Source: Monomorium pharaonis (Eukaryota > Arthropoda > Insecta > Hymenoptera > Formicidae). Taken from it: DNA of 64,000 bases. The notes below the pieces were generated by a model. It saw only the letters and a program-made list of their open reading frames with translations, made no database searches and had not been told where the DNA came from. This document shows positions 10,093-21,130 of this stretch, piece by piece (within the stretch, counting starts at the first letter, position 1; each line of letters starts with the position of its first letter). Location: positions 23,267,464-23,331,463 of the forward strand of contig NC_050471.1 in NCBI RefSeq assembly GCF_013373865.1, read 5' to 3'. The position numbers were made by a program, and so were the translations under genes.

Positions 10093-10228
10093 TAACACTT
10101 TGATGATTCTCAATTTGAAAACCAACGACAAGATAAATGGAGGAAATTAAAACCAAACGCTGTTCCAACTATTTTTAATAACAATCAAACTAGTTTAATT
10201 ATAACATTCAATAATCAGTTAGCAATTA
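10093..10228 (+). pseudogene. THAP-domain gene 2, exon 2
   Basis: From 10096 the sequence reads HFDDSQFENQRQDKW and then LKPNAVPTIF. This is the fourth zinc ligand His and the classic AVPT closing motif of a THAP domain. The acceptor ATAG at 10089-10092 would put TAA directly after exon 1 (GAG|TAA), so as written the splice gives a stop; the family usually has LCEVHF here. The exon ends in phase 1 at a GTAAGA donor (10229), compatible with exon 3. Confidence 0.65.
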
Positions 10229-10336
10229 GTAAGAATTGTAGAATTAATTTATTATTTTTTTATTCAATGTCTCAATATTTATTATTATTATTTTCTAATA
10301 TATTTATATATTTATATGTGTATTCTTTGTTTACAG

Positions 10337-10659
10337 AGCAAGAAACTCTTGACGAAAATATACTCCAAAATGATTCTATTCAAAATATTAATCCAGTGAT
10401 TTCAACTGATTTCAACACTAAAATGTTTAAAGATTCAAGCATTCAAACTGATGACTGTAACACACTTATATTACAAATCAAATATATTTTTAATGAACAA
10501 GGTACTATCCGACAAGCTAATGAAATAAAATACTTGCAAAACAAAATGCTAAAATTAGAAGAAGAGCAAGCAAGAGCTAATATCTTAAAATCAAAATATG
10601 AAAATGAAAAATTATTACAGTTGAAAACAATAAGTAAAATGAAATTTTATAAGAAATGA
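10337..10659 (+). pseudogene. THAP-domain gene 2, terminal exon (coiled coil)
   Basis: After TTTACAG at 10336 the phase fits exon 2. An open frame of 106 residues follows, ending at TGA 10657-10659. It contains an acidic/Asn-rich linker (with SSIQTDD) and a C-terminal coiled coil (EIKYLQNKMLKLEEEQARA), the usual organisation of small host THAP proteins. This long intact exon contrasts with the two lesions in the THAP domain, so the gene is either a recent pseudogene or intact with sequence errors. It is on the same strand as and directly downstream of THAP gene 1. Confidence 0.6.
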
Positions 10660-11016
10660 TACTCAGTCTTAAGTAAAAGATTTAAAAAAATTCCAGTTAA
10701 AAAAAAATTGTTACAAGATTATTTAATTTAATTTAAGACCAAATGGTCTTCTCAATGTTTGAAACTTGCAACACGAATAAGATATGCTGGTAATTTCTTC
10801 ACTTTTTGAATAAAATAATATTTGTTTTGCTATGAGATTAGCGCTAATTTTATTACTTTCTGTTTACAGTTGGATGGAAGGGCTATTTATTTTAAAAAAA
10901 TGATCTCCAGTTATCAATACCATCTTATTCTACTTTATGCAGATACACCAGTAGACTTAATTTTGCTCCAGGTACATTAAAAAGAGATTCTTATGTAACC
11001 CAGCCTTACTCGCTTA

Positions 11017-11352
11017 CTTTTGGAATAAAATGAAAAAATTTGCTTGAGTTACGAGCCAGAAATGACGTAGATTGCGATTAACAAAATATAAATAATTTAT
11101 GAAAAACCCTGTATATCGAAAAACCAAACCCATAGCAACAATCCTTGTAAAATTTGGAATAAAATGAGACCTTTTGCATAAGAATCGGGACAGAAATGAC
11201 GGAGTTCGCGAAGAACCAAAAATTACTAAACAAAATATAAATAATTTTTGAAAAATCCTGTATATCGAAAATCCAAACCCATAGTAGCAATTCTCGTAAA
11301 ATTTGGAACAAAATGAGACCATTTGCATTAGAATCGGGCAACAAATGACGAA
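11017..11352. repeat. Degenerate tandem repeat, about 135-150 bp unit, 2.4 copies
   Basis: Units begin at about 11021, 11155 and 11305 with TTTGGAAYAAAATGAGACC and share CTGTATATCGAAAA and AAACCCATAG blocks. The repeat creates two overlapping - strand reading frames that are not genes. Confidence 0.85.
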
Positions 11353-14300
11353 GGAGTTCTATGTATATAAGTACCGGGAGTCTATGTCCGTTTTTTCTCT
11401 TTGTTCCCAAACTCCTTCTCTCTCCCTTTCTCTTCGGGAACGGGTAGTGTATAAGTAGTACATATAAAATACATGCTTCAAATTTTAATTGGAATTAAAT
11501 ACTTGCTTGTGTATCTTTTACTTTTATTTTACGTATGCGAGATCTTTATTAGAAATAAAGATTAAGAGGATAAATCATGGATTTAGGGGATTTCCAATGT
11601 GGTTGAATAAGACACAAATTTTCTCCTTTGTAATATCTTTTTGTTTTTTTTTATTTGCTGTCTTTATTGTTTGGGGAGAATAAGCTGCGTCGGTTGTTTT
11701 TCATCGTTACAGCTACATTTTAACAAAATTAATCGAACGAGTGACTAGGTGACGGGAAGCGCGACCTCCCGTCCTGATACTTTCTATTTACAAAAAAAGA
11801 CGGAGAAAGGGAACAGAAATGACTTACTATACACTGTACAATCTGGATCCATGTTTAGCATATCCGCGTTTACAGCATATACGCATTTAATAATTCGTGA
11901 CAGATGACTTATTGATCTTTTTTCGTTTTGTTCTACACAAAGCAATTGAATCATACAATTAATTGCATAAACAAAAAGGTATGATTCTACTTAGAAATTT
12001 GATCACTGAGTGTAGAGCGCACCGGAGACTGTTAACGTACTACACATGGTGTTGCAACTAATCTTGTGCAATTATCTTATCTTTTCTACGTGAAGGCACT
12101 CCTAAATTTATGTTTTAGAATACAATAATAAAACGAATTACATACAATGTTTAAATTTGAATCCTTTACGTAACGCAATTTCACACTGACATCGTATAAC
12201 AATATACTCGCTACAAATTAATATTACTGACAATAACGAAATGACAATTGATAACATCAAATTAAAATTGAATACGCGTTACGAGTATTTTCTATTCAAA
12301 TTGAAATATGCATCCAGATAATTGATAAACTCAATTATTTTGGCCAGCTACGCAAAAGTCAAATGTTTTCTTTTTAAAATATTATCCTTTTTCCTCAACA
12401 CTTAATGAATGGATCATTGAATTGTCATAAGATAGATAATAATACATCAAAAAGGGATATTTTATCGTATAAAAAATTGGAACTTGCTTTCTTTTCCGAA
12501 TGCGACACATTTAAAGAATTAAATTACGAGTCAATAAAATATTCGTTGAATTCGTCGCAAGAAATATTGCCGGTTATACCCTTAAAAATAACTCTAAAAA
12601 TCGACGGATCACTCATTATACTAATAACACTTTACTATACTATACTGAGGATCATAATCCTCTAGATTTTCGGTCATTAGTGAAGCATTATCAATTTTTG
12701 CCGAATTTGAATAGCGCGAAAATAAATATCTGCGCTGATAGAAAATGCAAATGTATAAGAAAATATTTTAAAAAATTATATACATATATATAATAAAAAG
12801 TGATTAAAATAATTTTATTACGTGCAAAATTGTTGTTATTAAAATTGTATAAATAATTTCTATTCACGAATAATGCCAATAATTTCTATAATAGAAACAA
12901 TTTAATCATAATTTTTCCTATCCTTTTTTTGTAAAAATAAAGTTTTGTGTTTAAGTATGTCCTAAGTTTAATAACTAATCAAATCCGCAAAACTTCTCCA
13001 ACGACCGAACGTCATCTCCGTCGATTTCTTTAAACTAATCACTGACGCAAGAAGCTCCTTTTCTGGCGTCACGCTATAACCCTTCGACCAAAAATTAATC
13101 CATTAAGTATATGATGTGTCTATAAATAAAATCACTTATTACAAAGAATCATTCTTATTGTTTGCCAATAAAAGATACTAAAATTTATTCTAATCCTCTC
13201 GAGAATATTTGCTAATTATTAAATTACTAAATTATCAATTAAATGTTGGGTTAGATATAAAAATAATTATATTAAATATCATAATCAATCAACAGTGTTT
13301 GAGATTTTCTTTAAGAATGTGATTTTTAAATATTTGTAATATTTTATAATATTTTAATCGTCGAATATGCATTAAATAGTAGTCAAAGGGTTAACGTAAG
13401 CGCACAAATGAAATATCACGTCAGCATTATAATAAAGCGGACTCAATATGAGCCGTCGTAATAGTTCAATAATTTTAAATTGGCCTATCGTATTATTTCG
13501 AGGCGCCGCATTCCATTCTAATAACGGCAGGATTTTTCAAATCCTAGAACCTTTTTGCAGACCCCTGAGGATTCTTAGGAACACCGAAGTTCGTTAATTA
13601 AATCGTATATCCCGCGGACCTTTGTCCAGAGAGATCGCTACACATTATTTACACACTTTGACGTCGGCGGCCTCGAAATCAATTACGGGAACAAGATAGC
13701 GGGCGATCGACTTCATTCGCATAAGATGAACTGAGAATCAGCTGCCTCAAGAAGAAAAAAACGCACGCGTATGACACGTATAAAGCCAAAGTAAATCAAG
13801 TTTGTTTATTCCGTAAAATTCATTAAATTAAATATGAAATCATAATCAAAGAGGATCTTCTTAAGTTATAATATCTGATCTTTAGCTTTAACTTCGAACA
13901 TACACTATATACTTATAGATGGTACAAAGTACGGACTGTTTCGTTGTCCTCGCCAAAGAATGTGATTCGCACGATAATATCGTCAGCAGCTGCAAGTCTT
14001 CTCGTTCAATATACGACTAGTTTGCACTTCAATAGGAAAATGTATATGCTGTTTTTATCTCTTAATAAATAAGAATTGAAAGTTTCACGATTGAATTTTC
14101 TCTCAAATTTGCAACTTCTTCGATTTGTAGAAGTTGTAAAAATTGAGCTATGATCAAAATTGCAAAAACTAAAAAGCAGGAGTTGGAATTGTTTGTGGAA
14201 TTCTAATTTACCGAATGGTCGATCACACACCACTCGCATCGTCCGTAAATCCAGCCGACGCGCTAATACTAGTTAACTATCCGAAGTACGGTGATTTGTC

Positions 14301-14706
14301 GGCTATTAATTAATTGCGCAAAAACATACGCAGAAGCTACGAGGTAACTCGCTTTGTCGCACCCATGTATCGCGATTTCTTCGCGGTATCAGTCTCATGA
14401 GAAGGCGCTTGTGGAATAAAAGAAGGCACTTCGTTGCATCCTCTTTAGGCACACTTCCTGATATGTTTATTGGCCAGCATCCGAGTATCGATTTGCGCCA
14501 CTCCTTCCCCGAATGTTTTTCTGTCTCTTTAGATTTTCCATCATTTTATACTCTCCTAAAAATTTTTTTTTCTATTTCGCTCTTTATATCACTGTTAGCT
14601 TCATGTCTTTTCTAATCTCTCTTTTCATTTCAATCTCTTTCACGTTTTCCTCGACTTCTTGACTAGAGCCTCTTTCTATCAATAATCATCGTGTTTCTAT
14701 CAATCC

Positions 14707-14712
14707 TTTATT
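14707..14712 (-). terminator. Polyadenylation signal for membrane-protein gene
   Basis: Reverse-strand AATAAA about 65 bases after the stop codon. It is the nearest signal; a longer 3' UTR is possible. Confidence 0.4.
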
Positions 14713-14777
14713 ATTAATTCAAATAATTCAAATTCCTTTTTCGGGGCTCTCAGACTTTCGGAATAGGCTTTTGGCCA

Positions 14778-14945
14778 TCAGTAAACGTAGATAGTTTTTA
14801 ACTGATCCTTCAGCTCGGGAGGAATGGCACAGGTCTCCGTCTCCGCTTTCCGCTTCACTAGTCGACGCCAGCGTCCACCAAGATTCTTGCGGAAGCCCTT
14901 CGCAAACCCAGGCCGATCCGACGGCAAACCGTGTACAAGGGTATC
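14778..14945 (-). CDS. Single-pass membrane protein, terminal coding exon
   Basis: This exon encodes 55 residues plus TGA. It follows TTTATTTGCAG in phase 0 and reads DTLVHGLPSDRPGFAKGF, then GGRWRRLVKRK, and ends IPPELKDQLKTIYVY. It is a basic cytoplasmic tail finishing in a tyrosine-rich YVY motif. Codon composition is much richer in G+C than the flanking DNA and the frame joins exactly with the exon at 19123-19432. I do not recognise the family with certainty; insect Ig/FNIII adhesion receptors of the sidestep type are one possibility, untested. A reverse AATAAA lies at 14707-14712. Confidence 0.8.
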   Translation of the reverse strand, partial: DTLVHGLPSDRPGFAKGFRKNLGGRWRRLVKRKAETETCAIPPELKDQLKTIYVY

Positions 14946-15826
14946 CTGCAAATAAAAAAAACCTCGTTATATATATTTATGCCATTAATACATATGTGAA
15001 TGAATCAGTGAGATTTATGCGAGATATACAAATATATTATATTATTCATATCGTATGTCAAAGTCTATAAAAATAAGCGTAATAAAGTAACAAATTGGAA
15101 AATAGGAAGATATTCTTTGTTCTGACATGTTTTAACTGGACATTATACTTTTTTAAAATTGAAAGTTTTAGTACTGAACATATCGCTAACATATTAAATC
15201 AAGATTATATCCAATATCGCAGACGAAGGAATGATATTTCGTGAACGCCTCGACAGCTGCACCCTATTCGGGACCTGGCTGGTAAACGGCGATAGGTAAA
15301 CGCCCACTGGCGACGCTAAATTTAGCGCCAGGCCGGAGAAGCATCGAGAGTTGCACCCATTTCGCTAGTGTATTTATACATACAGTCTGAGACTTTATTA
15401 TATCTTACGTTGAAATTTTATAGCTAAACTATAATTATAAAAATAATCGACGTCGCCGTGACATAATTATAAAATTCATGATCCATCGTTATTAAATTTA
15501 TTACCACGTTTAAACACGATCAAATGTATTGTTAATACATTTTTAATTTCGCGTACAGTGTCATACGTTTTGATGTAATAAAAATATATTTCTTAATTTA
15601 ATGATTATAAAAACTATAAAAACATTAATGTAATCAATTCGAATTTATCAAAATAATAAAAATTATTTTATTATTAAAAGAGACGGCTATTTCAAACGAT
15701 CTATATAAAGCCGCTCTTTTAATCCTCCCTTTCTAAATAAAGAAGTTAATTTTCCTAATTGTCAGCCTAAGAGTCTTTCCCTCGTAAAGTCGATAAATTA
15801 CATTGTGACCTAATTGTAATATGTTT

Positions 15827-15828
<2 letters not shown>

Positions 15829-15886
<58 letters not shown>

Positions 15887-15948
15887 TGCGTGCGTGCGTG
15901 TGTGCGTGCGTGCGTGCGTGCGTGCGTGTGTGCGTGCGTGCGCGCGTT
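15829..15948. repeat. (GT)n-(GCGT)n microsatellite
   Basis: A GT run of about 26 units grades into GCGT/GTGC repeats. Confidence 0.97.
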
Positions 15949-18085
15949 GAGGTAAAATTTGTTTAAAAAATCTGTAATGTTCCGTTATTACTGCCGACGG
16001 AATTGAACAAATTAAAAAAGAAACGTTCCATCGCGATCGAATCTACTTCTGCATGTTAGGTTAGGGCAGTAAAAAGCGCATCGCAGCTGTAGCCAATCAG
16101 CGTTTACAGTTCGAACGGCGGGAATAATCGATCGTCCACGACGTAGCATGAAACCGTGATGGCCGCGGGTCACTGTCCCGACTATCGATTAACGGGCTTC
16201 TTATTTTTCCCGAGTTTTACAAAGAGTATATCGGAAAAGGCGGAAATCAAACAAGTGAAATTTAGTCGATAAGTTTGTACATTCCTTTCTTTGGCAAAGT
16301 TCTTTTCGTTCAAATTTGTGGAATCGTAGAAATATAATAATAAAATTTTCATACTGCCTTTTTAATGTAAAAATATATTTCGATTCTTTAAATAAAACTG
16401 CGTAATTTTGGAAAAAAACTTTAAAATTTGTGTGTGTGTGTGTGTCGTTTGATGCATTACAAATTTTTAAAACATTAAAAGAGTCATTTTGCAATTAATT
16501 TTAAGTTAATATATACAGCCTACTACTCTTTAACTTAATTTAACTCTAAGGCATAATAAATAAATAAAACTTCAAGATACCTAAAATTAAAATAAGTTGT
16601 TTCACAACAAAACCGCGCAGTTTTGTTGTGAAAAAAATCACTCTTAGGAATAGCAGCTGCATCCATCACTTTCTACGCCTGCAATTCTTTTTTCGGGTGT
16701 CTCCGATCGATATATCGCGTCCTCGAGTTGGACAACGTAGCAGGGAAACCAGTAAAATCTAGTAATACTGGATCCACCGGTTAGTTGACCGTTGTGATAG
16801 TTAGATCGACCGATAGATCGCGAGCAGCAATTTAAGTACAAAGTTTATGCGATTGACTTGAGCTAATCGTATTTTATCGGGCAAAATGTTAAAAAAAAAG
16901 AAGAAATTGTCTTCTCTGTTTGAACAAATTGTTCTCTCTGTATTGTTACTATATATCATCATGGGCAAATGTACAAAAAATTTACTAAATAATGTTAATT
17001 AATAAAATATAAACCCATATTTCATAATTCATATCCTTTTCTATATAAAATTTGTTAAAACGAATTCGTCAAAAGCGAGAGTTATATTTGCACGATTACG
17101 TCTCTTAGGCAAACCTAACGAAATAACATTGAGTCTGTAGGACTACATAATTCAGAATAGATATATAAATCAATAAAATGTAATATTAATACTTCGATCG
17201 TATACGGAATCTAAATTAGGCGCCCATTTTGTCAGAGGCTCTTTTTGACATGTGTTACGAAAACATTAATTATTAAAAAAAATATAAAACAGTATTATAA
17301 AAATTATTATACCATTTGATAGAAGATACTTTCTAATTTGTATTTATGTTTTTAACATTGTTTTTTAACTATTATTTAAAAAATATTGTTTAAAAACAAA
17401 ATAATATTCCAAATTCGGTACCTTTTCTCTATATAATAAATTTTGTGCTAGAAAAATGTATAAATCATACAAGAAACACTAAGATCCACTATAACCGTTA
17501 TTTAGCCTATCTCGAATTATATATAACACATATAATCTTATAAGTATGTTATAATTCTGTAAGGGTATGTCAAGTTTTCTAAAAACTGATATTTTGATAT
17601 TTTTAACTACTTAATTAATACGAATAAATATGTAGGAATTTGTGTCTGTTTTACATTACATTAAGATTTTGACCTGAATTCTAAAATCTAAAATAGTTGG
17701 AAAACAGTCGATCCTCATATTTAGGAACGTCTTAAGATATGTAAAATTGATCACAGAGTTGTATTAGCATCTTAAGATATTACTTAAGATCATATAGAAA
17801 TAAGAATTGATTATGAATATTGACTTAAGAATTAAAGAACTGTACTATAAAAATACAATGTAACTATTTCAAGTCTCTATGTATAAGGATTCTACAGGGA
17901 TGATTAATATTAAAAGAAAATTGACGTTTTCAATCATCATTTTGTTTCTTTTAATCAATCAAAACATTTAAAAAAAATAAAATTTTATCGGATAAAAATC
18001 ATAATTAGATGACAAAATTAACATATAAAATGAATATAGAATCATATAAAAATATAAAAGATTTTACATAGATAGAGTAAATTAG

Positions 18086-18204
18086 GGCTACATTCCAAAC
18101 GTCCTTTCCGAGGAAAATTTTACTCGAAATATATAGTACACGTAACGTATCCTATATTACATCGAGTAAAATTTTCCTCGGAAAGGACGTTTTGGAATGT
18201 AGCC
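18086..18204. mobile_element. Palindromic MITE
   Basis: A 119-bp near-perfect palindrome. Left arm GGCTACATTCCAAACGTCCT with TTCCGAGGAAAATTTTACTCG is mirrored on the right, differing by a single extra T. Short loop, no coding capacity. Confidence 0.88.
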
Positions 18205-18223
18205 TAGATATTTAATTAGATAT

Positions 18224-18726
18224 TTAATCCCTAATAATCACACCTCCGAAAAATTTAATAATAATCACATGAGGTCATTTTGACTCCAACGACTATGAAC
18301 GCTTACTGCAACAAAAGTATACGTCTTATCGACAACTAAAAAAATTCCTAGACATGATTTATACATTAACAAATATGTTTTCAGAATTTAAATAATCAAT
18401 TTTCATGTTTAAAGTATTGAGAAAATTTCTTGAAAAAATGAAAGACTTTTCTATTAAAAAATTAATAATTTCAATTTTTTATAATTCTATCTAAAAATTT
18501 AGGGTTTTATTCTTGAGATATAATACTCTGAGAGAAAAAAATTTGATACTGGATACTTCAAAAAGTATATTTACTTTAAAGATTATAAATTCAATGATTT
18601 CGAGGCAAAACAATGCGATAATTCAGTAGTGAAGTTCATTCAATTGTAAAATCAATCATGAAATTGTAATATTGATGTGAAAATTTGTTGGAGTCAGATA
18701 GACTCCGGGATGAGTACTAAGGGTTA
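18224..18726. repeat. Dispersed element with inverted TGACTCCAAC ends (probable)
   Basis: The left part carries CATTTTGACTCCAACGAC (about 18276-18293). The right part carries GTTGGAGTCAGATAGACTCC (about 18689-18708), followed by TTAACCCTT on the reverse strand. The inverted match is short and the ends are uncertain. Confidence 0.45.
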
Positions 18727-19122
18727 AATATAAATATATATCTATAAAAAAAGAAATATACACAAAATAATTTAAATATTTTGCAATGCAATGCAATTGA
18801 AAAGTACACAAATGCTATTAATAAGTATATAGGTTGGAAAATTTTAAAGAAATATGTGAAAAGATAATTCAAATCATTCTAATCTGATATTCAAACGTAT
18901 TCCTTTCCTAAGAAACTTTGTCCTCTCTTTTTTGGCTGCATTAAAATGTTTTTATTCTCGTTAAACAAAACTAAAATGGTACATAGATGCACCCAAATGA
19001 TGTTTTTGAATGCAGTCCTTTCGATGAGAAAAAAAATCGCTGTTCAATAATAACAAGAAACAAAAGTTAAACGTATTTGCATAAATATAAAATACAAAGT
19101 GTACAAGTTGTGTGCAACCAAC

Positions 19123-19432
19123 CTGATCGTTGTACAACGTATACTGCGCCGGCGGCATGTGGGGGGGCGGGTACGGGGGCGGGAATTGCCACGCGAATGG
19201 ATCGACCGGATTGGCGGACGGTGTCACTGTCGTCGCGGCGAATACGTGCTCGTCGCAAACGCTGTTGCCGAGGTCGGTCGACATGGTGGTCGTGGACATC
19301 TGCGTGCAGCAACCGTCCGGAGGTGCCGTCGGTGTCCCGATCGTCGTGAGCGACGTCGCCGTCTGCACCACCGTTGTCTCGGGGTGCACCACGCCCGAGC
19401 TCGAGTGATGATCCTCGCGTTTCCGCAGCTTG
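19123..19432 (-). CDS. Single-pass membrane protein, cytoplasmic-domain exon
   Basis: This 310-base exon continues the transmembrane exon (27559-27652) with AGC completed across the junction, giving SKLRKREDHHSSS right after the membrane helix, a typical stop-transfer basic cluster. It then runs through a Ser/Thr-rich tail (STTTMSTDLGN), DEHVFAATTV, and a proline-rich segment WQFPPPYPPPHMPPAQYTLY. The PPPY and YTLY motifs could bind WW or SH2 proteins; that is inference from the motifs only. The acceptor chosen is CCTTGTTCGCAG at 19433-19444; another usable acceptor 51 bases upstream (exon top at 19483) keeps the frame and adds 17 residues. The donor is CAG|GTTGGT, phase 0. Confidence 0.8.
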
Positions 19433-20242
19433 CTGCGAACAAGGCGAATCGCGATCATGGTTCCATTGCTCCCGACCATTTTCCTGCACTTTAGGTATAG
19501 CCTCGTGAGTTTGCCTGTCTTCGCGACCGCGTTCCCGGAACACGGAAGCTCCTTGGCAACGGGATTCTTTGAGCTCTCCAGGGTACACGATGTTCTTGAC
19601 GCTCAGAGAATTAGGAAAGGGTCCCTTTGACGAGACTTGATGAGATCGAAGTCAAAAATCCAAGATTTTTGTCGATTCCAGAACTCGCGGATTTACGAGG
19701 TGTCTGAGATTCCGCGAGAACTAGGTTTCGAGGAAGAAGGGAAAGAGTGGAGAAGACGGAAAACGGGAGCTTTCCAGGCGCTCGGATTCCTCCGAGCTCC
19801 AAAGTCCCGAGAACTCGAAGTTATTACGCAAGTCGACACGGTTCCGTGGAGTGGGATGACGTACGTTCCATTCGAATTGTTAAGGATTCCCCCGACCGAT
19901 TGAGGACTTCTCTCTAACGACTCGAATTTTCTAAAGTAAAGAGGAAACAAAAAAATGTGAGCGTGGATTTTCCTCTTTCTCAGTCTAATGTCTGTTTCTC
20001 CTTTGCGCTTTTACGTTACGTTACAGCGCATAGAACTATCGTCGTATCAGCTGTCTTCCTTCCTCACGTCGAGGAACGATTTCTCCTTGTTGCTCACTCG
20101 TGTCTTTATTCTCCTTTAACGCGGTTGTTACTTGACCAAATCGAAATTTAGGTACACTTTACGACCTTTCTCTCCTATCTTATTCTTATATTGGATGCGT
20201 TTTTCTTTCCCGCGGTGATGAATGCAGACGTTTACCTCGAAA

Positions 20243-20246
<4 letters not shown>

Positions 20247-20285
<39 letters not shown>
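20247..20285. repeat. (CT)n microsatellite
   Basis: Uninterrupted CT run. Confidence 0.95.
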
Positions 20286-20290
<5 letters not shown>

Positions 20291-20569
20291 ATTAACGTGT
20301 CTTTTCCCAAAGTTTTAAAACACTGCCTTCTTTCTAGATTACTCCGTCTCCGTCGCACGCACCATTTCCTACACCATCTCGCTCTGTCAAGCGAACCTTC
20401 ACCAACGCTCCCTTCCTACGTTCCCTTTGTCGAGCCTGCCGCCTAATTCACGCAGGTTGGGATATCACCATTTATAATACACTTGCGCGATACTCGCACT
20501 GACTAGCTTCGTAAATCCTTGGCACTCGATCATTATTCGGACGAAATCTTCTCTTTTCTACCTCTCTCT

Positions 20570-21130
20570 GCCTCTCTCCTACTACCTGTTACGCGCGCGG
20601 ACACCCGGAATTCGAGAAGGACCGCACGGCGTCGTCCCTCACCGCCGAAAGACCCGAACGCAGCTGACGTAGCTCTCCGCGCCAAACTACCCACCGTCCG
20701 CTGCTCGTCGCTCGCGAATCGCCAGCGCGCATCTGAATCGAAGAACGATACACGACCGTCTCTTATACCGCTCCCCGTGACGTCACGAGCGTGCGCGCCA
20801 GCGATTGGCGCGCGTCGCGCGCGTCGGCCAATCGGCGCCGTGGCGAAATTCAATTCAAACGGTATACGGCGCCCGCAGCCGCGCACGTCGTCGTCAGTTG
20901 TCACGCCAGAAGGCCGACCGCGACCGGACGGATTTGCGTCTTTATGTCGCGTAATCGCGACGTATGTAACCGACGGCGACGCGACACGACGACGGTGGCA
21001 ACGCTGGCGGCCGTGGCCTCTCGCGTTTGTTTCATCGTAGTTTCTCTCTAGCACGTTTCTTTTTTTTTCTTTGTACTCGGCGCTTCTCTCCGCATGGTGT
21101 ATTGTGCACCCTGCCGTGACGTATCGCGAT
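20570..21130. promoter_or_regulatory. CpG-rich promoter-like island with CRE and paired CCAAT boxes
   Basis: The region is dense in CpG against an AT-rich background. It contains a perfect palindromic CRE TGACGTCA at 20778-20785, an inverted CCAAT box (GATTGG, 20803-20808) and a direct CCAAT box (20828-20832) in a mirrored GC-rich setting, and a TCAGT initiator-like match near 20893. It lies 1.1-1.6 kb upstream (- strand sense) of the cytoplasmic exon, so it could drive a short isoform; a divergent non-coding transcript is the other option. Direction is not determined. Confidence 0.5.

Larger units (their letters stand above)
10660..14777. other. Intergenic region between THAP genes and membrane-protein gene
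   Basis: Contains a degenerate tandem repeat (11017-11352), mixed AT-rich sequence, an unexplained 86-codon frame (12405-12665), and a less AT-rich stretch (about 13390-13760) with no clear coding frame. Pyrimidine-rich sequence at about 14530-14720 is the likely 3' flank/UTR of the - strand gene. No other genes recognised. Confidence 0.5.
14946..19122 (-). other. Intron of membrane-protein gene
   Basis: Mostly AT-rich. It holds a less AT-rich block with a small palindrome GCTAAATTTAGC (about 15316-15330), a long GT/GCGT microsatellite (15829-15948), a less AT-rich block (about 16020-16200), a palindromic MITE (18086-18204) and another repeat with GACTCCAAC ends (about 18224-18726). No exon recognised. 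Confidence 0.55.

Noticed and set aside
11014..11410. Two overlapping - strand frames of about 105 codons
   Set aside because: They come from a degenerate tandem repeat; the repeated peptide has no domain.
16644..16841. 65-codon - strand frame between the terminal and cytoplasmic exons
   Set aside because: No splice sites that fit the phase of the flanking exons and no recognisable domain.
19067..19630. Several long overlapping frames on both strands around the cytoplasmic exon
   Set aside because: Only the frame consistent with the splice phases and the membrane helix is accepted; the others reflect high G+C and few stops.
20519..21054. 173-codon frames on both strands
   Set aside because: Mirror-image Arg/Ala-rich frames in CpG-rich DNA; promoter-like signals explain the region better.
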